Virus record (IMG/VR): IMGVR_UViG_3300031688_000180
Span: 1-20,425 of that record
DNA length: 20,425 nucleotides
Direction: 5' to 3' (one strand)
From: a virus
Of the stretch, positions 15,475 to 20,425 are shown in pieces. Made by a program: the position numbers and the translations under genes. Each line of letters opens with the position of its first letter. Positions within the stretch are counted from its first letter, which is position 1. The notes beneath the pieces were generated by a model. The model saw nothing but the letters and a program-made list of their open reading frames with translations. It made no database searches and had not been told where the DNA came from.

Positions 15475-18474
15475 ATGAAGATTACAGTAGATACCAAAGG
15501 ATTATTAACTTGGTTACCAGGAGAAACTTACAGACTTGAAATTGAGGCTGGAGCAATTATTGACAGTCTAGGTGATTCAAACCTGACACTTACAAATGCA
15601 AGAGCTTTTACAACTAACTCAACAGGACCAACAAAGTATGATAGTGTTCCTATCAATAATGCTGTTGACGTTATATTAGACAATGAAATAACAATACAAT
15701 ATAACAGATTCCTTGAAGCATCAACTGGAAGTCTTCATTTATACAAAGTAGGTTCGCCTGATGTATTAGTTAAAACATACGTTGCCGCCGATATAGAAGT
15801 AGATATACACAGTGACAAAATATATTTAGAAACTTTTGGATTATTAGAAAGCGGGCAATCTTATTATGTGCTTGTTGATAGTAGTGCAGTTACTGATTTA
15901 GACGGATTTGCCGCTCCAGCAGTAACAAGCACAACTGACATTTCGTTTACTACAAGTTCTACACTATTTCCATCACAAAGCACCTTTTATGTAGCAAACA
16001 CAGTAGGTGAAGGATCTTATCTAGTTGATTCTAATATACCAATAGGAAACACTCCATTAGTTGCACCAACTGGCAACAACATTAATTTCACTGTTCAAGT
16101 TGTATCTAATCAATCAGCAGTTGATAATATTGAGTTTGGCGCATATGCAGACTATGAACTATCCCAAACTATTATTAATCCTGACCCTGACACTTACAAC
16201 GCCGGCGGAGTTCAACTTGAGGGCTTTGGTAGCCAAGTGCAATTTTCATCCGATAATTTAACAATGGTTACTTCTGCTTACCAAGATAACAGCATAGGCG
16301 AAGTTTACGTTTATACTAGAAGTTCAACTAACGCAAACTTTACATTATTTCAAACAATTCAACACAGCGGTGGCGGAGTAAGTAGCTTTGGTAGAATAGT
16401 GCGATTAAGCGACAATGGAAAAACTTTAGTTATTGGTTCCGCTTATAAAGCACACATATTTAGAAGAGGAACTTCTGGAACTCAATACGTCCAGGTTACT
16501 GAAGTCTTTCCAGGACCTGGAGCAGACGGAATTGATGCATTCCAAGCAGACGTAATGAATGTAAGTGGCGATGGCATTTGGGTTATAGTATCTAAACAAA
16601 ATTCATCACACAACTATAACACTGATGCTCCTATACTAATGTTATACCAATGGAATACTACTGCTGTTTCATATAATTTTGTTAGAAATATATCACTAAG
16701 TGAAACTGGACTTACTGGAACTACAAGTGGACAATTAAGAAGTGTTAAGTTAAATTATTATGGAAATAAATTTATTGCTCCATTTACAACTTATACATCT
16801 GGAACTTTTACTGCAACTGGTTACAATGTATTGCATTGGAGTATTTCTAACTACTCTCCGTGGGTCGCTGTTTCAAACTACATTGCTACTAATGTCGACG
16901 GCATTCTAAATAATAGTATATCTGGCAATTATTCGTTAATCAATAATGATCTTTATGACAGCTTTGTGTATGATCAGTCCTTAACAAACGATGCTAATAA
17001 TCCAGCATTCTTAACAAGCATATTTGGTAAAATTGTTTCACAGCGCCGTATATGGGATACATTTAATGCTGGCGCAACTTGGGTTAGACGTAGTGAATAT
17101 TTTAATTTTCCAGCAACGTTATCCAGCGATGCTCAGATTTACGCTATTAGTCCAGACGGTGAATACATTGCCGACGTTCCTACATATCAAGAACTGAGCT
17201 TTGAAATTTATCAAATTAATCCAACTATAAGTTTTCCTTGGGATAATACTACAAAAACACTAACTATTAATTCTACAGATAATACTGTGGCAAACATCCT
17301 CCCAACATTAAAGTTAGACGTTAATGCAATTCCGTCTTCTTATAATGGAGAAATAAAATTAAAATATACGTTTGATACTACTGTTGCAGGTGGTGCAGGC
17401 GTTGGAACATTATACAGGTATCAACGTGCTTATGATGGAATACGTTATAGAGTAGATCCAATAACATTATCAGTTAATACATCACTAAGTGCATTAGGAA
17501 ATACTAGTAGCACACTAACATCAACACCTAACACTCAATTTTCGTTAGTATGTAGTGGTGAAATTACTTGGCAGTTTATTACAACTACACCAGGTTACCA
17601 AACTTACGGTCCACACGATTCGGCTGGTAGTGACAACTATTACTTTGTCCAAGAAAATTTCTCAACTGCCAGAATTAGATCTATGGCAACTAGTGCAACT
17701 ATATCTAACACTACATATACTAGAGATTATAGCTCATCAACCAATTGGTCAGCAATGACTGATACTACTTTACTGTTTAACGACAACAACTCTAGCACCA
17801 CAAGCCTATATAATACTGTAACCGGAACATTGATTAGATCATATGGTGGAACAACTGGTGGAGACATTAGCACCAATGGCAATTATGTAATTGACAACAA
17901 AGTATATAACAGCGCCGGATCTACATTACAGACGCTATCGGGTTGGAACGCTAACCGCCTGGCAAAAATAAGTAACAATTATGTAGCACATCTTCCAAAT
18001 ACAACTACTTTAGCTAATGGTGCCTATGTATACCAAGCAAAAGTCATTAATATATCCGCCGGAACATCATACTTAATTAATCCAAGTTCGTCATCTGTAA
18101 CCATCAGTGACATTGCTGTGTCAGACACACACGTTGTTGTTGAAGAATATCATAACTCAACATTTGCGAGAACATCACGAATAATTAATGCTTCAACTGG
18201 AGTGGATGCGTTTAGTATTAGTAGACCCAGTGGATTCCAGGACATTGCCGCCATAAATTCAAAATATGTTATAGTGAAAAAAGGAACCTCTGCAAATTCT
18301 TACTATGAGGTTAGAAATATGGCAGGCACATTATACAGAACTATATTGCTTACAAGTATGGGTATTGCCAATAGCAACACACAAACTAAGATAATAGATA
18401 TGTCAGAAAATGCTTTATATATTTCAACTAAAATACAAACAGACGATTGGCGATTAATAAAAGCAATAATTTAA
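15475..18474 (+). CDS. Tail fibre protein, second part: Ig-like repeats and two beta-propellers
   Basis: This 999-residue frame continues the previous one in phase. Residues 1-47 complete the interrupted Ig-like repeat (LPGETYRLEIEAGAIIDSLG). Residues 52-161 are a fourth repeat (VPINNAVDVILDNEITIQYN, then YYVLVDSSAVTD). About 215-590 resemble an FG-GAP (integrin-alpha-type) propeller: FGSQVQFSSDNLTMV...GEVYVYTR at 251-282 and FGRIVRLSDNGKTLVIGSA at 305-323. About 760-999 have at least five blade-like turns (TVTGTLIRSY, NSAGSTLQTL, NISAGTSYLI, NASTGVDAFS, NMAGTLYRTI). Propellers at a tail tip would suit glycan or protein receptor binding. GGAG is present as a ribosome site. An intrinsic terminator overlaps the stop. 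Confidence 0.85.
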   Translation: MKITVDTKGLLTWLPGETYRLEIEAGAIIDSLGDSNLTLTNARAFTTNSTGPTKYDSVPINNAVDVILDNEITIQYNRFLEASTGSLHLYKVGSPDVLVKTYVAADIEVDIHSDKIYLETFGLLESGQSYYVLVDSSAVTDLDGFAAPAVTSTTDISFTTSSTLFPSQSTFYVANTVGEGSYLVDSNIPIGNTPLVAPTGNNINFTVQVVSNQSAVDNIEFGAYADYELSQTIINPDPDTYNAGGVQLEGFGSQVQFSSDNLTMVTSAYQDNSIGEVYVYTRSSTNANFTLFQTIQHSGGGVSSFGRIVRLSDNGKTLVIGSAYKAHIFRRGTSGTQYVQVTEVFPGPGADGIDAFQADVMNVSGDGIWVIVSKQNSSHNYNTDAPILMLYQWNTTAVSYNFVRNISLSETGLTGTTSGQLRSVKLNYYGNKFIAPFTTYTSGTFTATGYNVLHWSISNYSPWVAVSNYIATNVDGILNNSISGNYSLINNDLYDSFVYDQSLTNDANNPAFLTSIFGKIVSQRRIWDTFNAGATWVRRSEYFNFPATLSSDAQIYAISPDGEYIADVPTYQELSFEIYQINPTISFPWDNTTKTLTINSTDNTVANILPTLKLDVNAIPSSYNGEIKLKYTFDTTVAGGAGVGTLYRYQRAYDGIRYRVDPITLSVNTSLSALGNTSSTLTSTPNTQFSLVCSGEITWQFITTTPGYQTYGPHDSAGSDNYYFVQENFSTARIRSMATSATISNTTYTRDYSSSTNWSAMTDTTLLFNDNNSSTTSLYNTVTGTLIRSYGGTTGGDISTNGNYVIDNKVYNSAGSTLQTLSGWNANRLAKISNNYVAHLPNTTTLANGAYVYQAKVINISAGTSYLINPSSSSVTISDIAVSDTHVVVEEYHNSTFARTSRIINASTGVDAFSISRPSGFQDIAAINSKYVIVKKGTSANSYYEVRNMAGTLYRTILLTSMGIANSNTQTKIIDMSENALYISTKIQTDDWRLIKAII

Positions 18475-18492
18475 TCTTTTATTGCCTTTTTT
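18463..18492 (+). terminator. Intrinsic terminator at the end of the tail operon
   Basis: GCAATAA (18463-18469) and TTATTGC (18479-18485) form a perfect 7-bp stem with a nine-base loop, followed by CTTTTTT (18486-18492). Four upstream A residues can pair with the T-run past one bulged C, so the element may also work on the opposite strand. The tail fibre stop codon (18472-18474) lies in the loop. This is the clearest Rho-independent terminator in the window, and it separates the tail operon from the fibre operon. Confidence 0.82.
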
Positions 18493-18493
18493 G

Positions 18494-18520
18494 AACGATT
18501 ATTTAAGATTTTGCTAAATA
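18494..18520 (+). promoter_or_regulatory. Late-promoter-like element 4 (ends GCTAAATA), ahead of fibre genes
   Basis: GCTAAATA at 18513-18520 is preceded by AACGATTATTTA (18494-18505), which resembles ACCGTTATTTA of elements 1 and 2 with one base less spacing. GCTAAATACAT is shared exactly with element 2 over 11 bases. It lies immediately after the terminator and about 70 bases before the next ATG. A start near 18526 would give a leader that contains the hairpin at 18538-18555. Confidence 0.5.
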
Positions 18521-18537
18521 CATTGCAAGAGAAGAAA

Positions 18538-18555
18538 ACAGACAGCATTGTCTGT
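18538..18555 (+). promoter_or_regulatory. Leader hairpin before the fibre gene
   Basis: ACAGACA (18538-18544) and TGTCTGT (18549-18555) are perfect inverted repeats around the four-base loop GCAT. A further copy of CAGACA follows at about 18568. The hairpin lies in the predicted 5' leader, 36 bases before the start codon and about 12 bases after the predicted transcript start. It could protect the mRNA 5' end, bind a regulator as DNA, or set translation. Its symmetry is seen directly and its function is not known. Confidence 0.5.
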
Positions 18556-18590
18556 AATAAACAAAAGCAGACAACAACAGGAGATAAATT

Positions 18591-18983
18591 ATGTCAGCCG
18601 CATCAGATCACACAGAAAACCTAGCCTTAAACTATCTATTAACCGCAAGTTCGGTAGCACGACCATCCGTTTGGTATGTCGCATTATTTACATCCGACGC
18701 TGGTTTAGAAGCAGGCAATATAACAGGTGAATGCAATGGAACAGATTATGTTCGTAAAACTGTCGCATTTACAGTAACAACCAACTCAGCAACTAATAAC
18801 GGTGCTGTAACATTTGACCCAGCTGGTTCAGGTGGTTGGGGAACAGTAACTCACGTTGCAGTAATGGACGCCTCAACATCAGGTTCTGTTTTGTTCCACG
18901 GCGCGGTTACCACCAGTAAAACTCTAGACGAAAATGACACTTTTCAAATTAGCGACTCAAATTTGACAATTAGCTTAAACTAA
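18591..18983 (+). CDS. Phage tail fibre-like protein of a common marine family
   Basis: This 130-residue beta-rich protein has a strong ribosome site (AGGAGA at 18579-18584). The order WYVALFTSDAGLEAG (about 28-42), then YVRKTVAFTV and AGSGGWGTVTHVAVMDAST, then SVLFHGAVTTSKTLDENDTFQI is a familiar pattern in phage proteins near tail fibres (W..LFT..PG, R..V.F, GWG.ITHF.I.D). It is thought to be a small virion or fibre component, although its exact role is not established. The end of the gene lies in the first copy of a 16-bp tandem repeat, so its last codons TTA-AAC-TAA are duplicated downstream. Confidence 0.75.
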   Translation: MSAASDHTENLALNYLLTASSVARPSVWYVALFTSDAGLEAGNITGECNGTDYVRKTVAFTVTTNSATNNGAVTFDPAGSGGWGTVTHVAVMDASTSGSVLFHGAVTTSKTLDENDTFQISDSNLTISLN

Positions 18984-19020
18984 TATAGTATTAAACTAAT
19001 ATAGTATTAAACTAATATAG
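18975..19020 (+). repeat. 16-bp tandem repeat (TTAAACTAATATAGTA, 2.9 copies)
   Basis: Copies lie at 18975-18990, 18991-19006 and 19007-19020 (last two bases missing). The first copy covers the final codons and stop of the preceding gene. A fourth, shorter copy (TTAAACTAATAT) lies at 19053-19064, after a GC-rich insert. Replication slippage explains the tandem part. The separated fourth copy suggests that the GC-rich segment was inserted into the array. Confidence 0.95.
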
Positions 19021-19049
19021 CAGGGGGGGTTCTTAGGGGCGCCCTCTGC
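19020..19049 (+). other. GC-rich hairpin between repeat copies
   Basis: GCAGGGGG (19020-19027) can pair with CCCTCTGC (19042-19049) with one G-T wobble. An alternative inner palindrome GGGCGCCC lies at 19037-19044. There is a run of seven G. The segment stands out in an AT-rich intergenic stretch (18984-19079) that otherwise holds only repeat copies and the ribosome site AAGGAG of the next gene. There is no T-run, so a classic intrinsic terminator is unlikely. An mRNA processing or stabilising structure is possible. Confidence 0.5.
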
Positions 19050-19079
19050 AAATTAAACTAATATCATAAGGAGATTGCT

Positions 19080-19577
19080 ATGTCAACATTAGTATTAAGA
19101 AACACAAAAGGTTCAGCGTTAACCTTTACGGAAGGTGATAACAATTTCACTAACCTTAATAACGATAAATTAGAAAATATTAGTGCAGATACTAATCCTG
19201 CCCTGGGCGGCAATTTAACCGGCGGAGATTTTGTCGTAAGTCAAATTAAACTACAAGACTACGAAGAAGTAGTGTATAATAATAACGCCCTTAATTCAAC
19301 AACTACAATCAACCTTTCAAACGGAAATGTTCAGCGTTACACAGATGACGGATTTACATTTAATGGATTTACATCAGCAGTTGAAGGAGCAAGTGTAACA
19401 TTAATCAAACATTCAGGATCGAATAATTCAGGCATCTTTAATGTTGATGGCTCTTTAACAAAGAAATTTGGCAATGATGGTGCAACTGCTATAAGCAATA
19501 CTAGTGCAGACGATATTATCAGCATCATATACCTTAATAACACTTATTATATTTCCATAGCTAAAGGATATCAATAG
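19080..19577 (+). CDS. Tail fibre protein with phage fibre N-terminal motif
   Basis: This 165-residue protein begins with LVLRNTKGSALTFTEGDNNF followed by TNLNND (residues 4-29), then ISADTNPALGGNLTGGDFVV (about 34-53). Both patterns are recurrent in marine phage tail fibres, where the first anchors the fibre and the second begins a repeat region. The rest is beta-rich (STTTINLSNGNVQRYTDDGF, VTLIKHSGSNN) and ends with IISIIYLNNTYYISIAKGYQ, a typical end of trimeric fibre heads. AAGGAG lies 6 bases before the ATG. It is short for a complete fibre and probably acts as an adaptor with the next gene, whose start lies one base past its stop. Confidence 0.7.
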   Translation: MSTLVLRNTKGSALTFTEGDNNFTNLNNDKLENISADTNPALGGNLTGGDFVVSQIKLQDYEEVVYNNNALNSTTTINLSNGNVQRYTDDGFTFNGFTSAVEGASVTLIKHSGSNNSGIFNVDGSLTKKFGNDGATAISNTSADDIISIIYLNNTYYISIAKGYQ

Positions 19578-19578
19578 A

Positions 19579-20425
19579 ATGTTAGGAATCCAGCGTAACG
19601 CACTTATTGGGGCTATGGCTTATCAATGGCAAAGCGCCGGAGCAGGTGCTGGTGCTGGTGGCGGAGCAGGTGGCGGAGCAGGCACAAGAACTGCATCAAC
19701 ACAAACAGCGAATGGCCAAGCGGCAATTACTTCGTCACAATTTAAATACGGAAGCGGCGCTTTACAACTTGACGGCACAGGCGATTATGTAGTGTCTAGT
19801 TTAACCACCGCCACAGCAAGTGAATTTACGTGGGAAACTTGGTTCAGAGTTGACGTAGATGCTGGCCAAGGCACAGTTGCTATTCTTTCAAACAGATCTG
19901 GTGGTTATGGCAATGGCGACATTATGATGTTGTTTAGAAACTACGATATGAAAGTTCAAGTTAACGGGGCGGGCGGAACTGCCTCCTTTAATGCAAACGG
20001 AGTTGGAAGTGCGTTAGCAGTTGATCAGTGGCACCACTTTGCATTTGCGAGAGACAACAGTAACAATGTAGCTGTATGGGTCAATGGCTCAAGAGTTGCC
20101 AATGGCACGTGGGATGGAGCAGTTTTTGACAATGGCTCAGGACTTGGAATTGGCGCACATAGTGATGGTGGCATTCCAGCAAACTCAGGAACAACTGCTT
20201 GGATCGACGAAGTTAGAATTTCAACTGTTGATAGATACGGTGTAAGTAATACAACTATTGCACCTCCGGCAAGTCAGTTTACAAATGACGCTGATACTAT
20301 GCTATTATTACATTTTGACACTGATTTAACAGATGATGTTACTGGAGCTGGTGCAGGCGGTGGAGCAGGCGGTGGAGCAGGTGCTGGTGCTGGTGGCGGA
20401 ACTTATACAGTTAGAGCAGACTCTA
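19579..20425 (+). CDS. Tail fibre / adhesin with LamG lectin domain, 3' end outside the window
   Basis: The frame is open from ATG 19579 to the window edge (282 codons). It has AAGGA ten bases upstream. Residues 1-18 form a short head (MLGIQRNALIGAMAYQWQ), like the start of other marine phage fibre proteins. Residues 19-35 are Gly/Ala only. About 50-250 are a LamG/concanavalin-like lectin domain with SGALQLDGTGDYV, FTWETWFRV, WHHFAFAR (151-158), VAVWVNGSRV and AWIDEVRIS (207-215), then FTNDADTMLLLHFD. A second Gly/Ala linker follows at 256-274. The domain would bind surface sugars of the host, and the linkers suggest a string of exchangeable modules. It is in a different frame from the previous gene. 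Confidence 0.85.
   Translation, partial: MLGIQRNALIGAMAYQWQSAGAGAGAGGGAGGGAGTRTASTQTANGQAAITSSQFKYGSGALQLDGTGDYVVSSLTTATASEFTWETWFRVDVDAGQGTVAILSNRSGGYGNGDIMMLFRNYDMKVQVNGAGGTASFNANGVGSALAVDQWHHFAFARDNSNNVAVWVNGSRVANGTWDGAVFDNGSGLGIGAHSDGGIPANSGTTAWIDEVRISTVDRYGVSNTTIAPPASQFTNDADTMLLLHFDTDLTDDVTGAGAGGGAGGGAGAGAGGGTYTVRADS
19639..19665 (+). repeat. 27-bp direct repeat, copy 1 (Gly/Ala linker)
   Basis: This 27-base stretch, starting GGAGCAGGTGCTGG and ending GGTGGCGGA, is identical to 20374-20400. It codes for part of the Gly/Ala linker before the LamG domain, and related GGN-GCN units surround both copies. Exact identity at the DNA level in both linkers suggests recent duplication or recombination rather than protein-level convergence. 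Confidence 0.9.
20374..20400 (+). repeat. 27-bp direct repeat, copy 2 (Gly/Ala linker)
   Basis: This is identical to 19639-19665 and lies after the LamG domain in the same reading frame. Together the two copies bracket about 710 bases that code for one lectin module, and the linker continues upstream from 20347 with the related units GGAGCTGGTGCAGGC and GGTGGAGCAGGC. The sequence that follows (TYTVRADS) is not a repeat of the segment after copy 1. Confidence 0.9.

Noticed and set aside
19607-19792. A 61-codon + strand frame rich in Val, Ala, Glu and Gln
   Set aside because: It is the shifted reading of the Gly/Ala repeats in the LamG fibre gene, which has the ribosome site and the recognisable domain.
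1-20425. CRISPR array, tRNA genes, integrase with attachment site, diversity-generating retroelement
   Set aside because: No regularly spaced repeats, cloverleaf-like stretches, recombinase motifs or reverse transcriptase motifs were seen on either strand.

Overview
This window looks like the packaging and structural (late) module of a siphovirus. It is probably a marine or other aquatic phage of a Gram-negative host. It is AT-rich (roughly 39% GC by eye), and every convincing gene lies on the + strand in tightly packed, often overlapping operons. The protein families (HK97-fold coat, lambda-type frameshifted tail chaperone, tape measure, LamG fibre, small basic proteins) resemble those of uncultured marine siphophages. 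The host cannot be named from this sequence. No integrase, tRNA, CRISPR array or insertion sequence was seen.

Layout. 1-138: the tail end of an upstream frame, then a promoter-like element. 139-3710: a degenerate HNH-like protein, a small coiled-coil protein, the large terminase, the portal and two tiny basic proteins. 3711-6750: a second promoter-like element, then scaffold, major capsid protein, two neck/tail-completion candidates and the tail tube. 6751-6832: a hairpin terminator followed by a third promoter-like element. 6833-18474: a small coiled-coil protein, the tail assembly chaperone with a -1 frameshift (G GGA AAC), an HK97-gp10-like protein, the tape measure, two distal-tail proteins, and a very long tail hub/fibre protein interrupted by an in-frame TAA. 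18463-18590: an intrinsic terminator, a fourth promoter-like element and a leader hairpin. 18591-20425: three fibre-type proteins. The last carries a LamG lectin domain and runs off the window.

How it works together. The terminase and portal package DNA into a capsid built from scaffold and coat. The neck proteins join the capsid to a tail whose length is set by the 972-residue tape measure (about 145 nm if it behaves like the lambda protein). The tip carries a gpJ-like hub extended by Ig-like repeats and beta-propellers, plus separate lectin-type fibres. The tail genes are probably read from a few late transcripts started at a shared element ending in G[A/C]TAAATA.

The main unexpected observations are as follows. 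(1) By my complete manual scan, GTAC, CATG and GCAGC/GCTGC do not occur at all. Codon choice is visibly bent to avoid them, as expected under strong restriction pressure. (2) An in-frame UAA lies in the turn of an Ig-like domain, splitting a protein of about 2,175 codons. (3) Four copies of a T4-late-like promoter element stand at the heads of the four transcription units of a siphovirus. (4) A 16-bp tandem repeat duplicates a stop codon beside a GC-rich hairpin. (5) A LamG cassette is bracketed by an exact 27-bp Gly/Ala-coding repeat.
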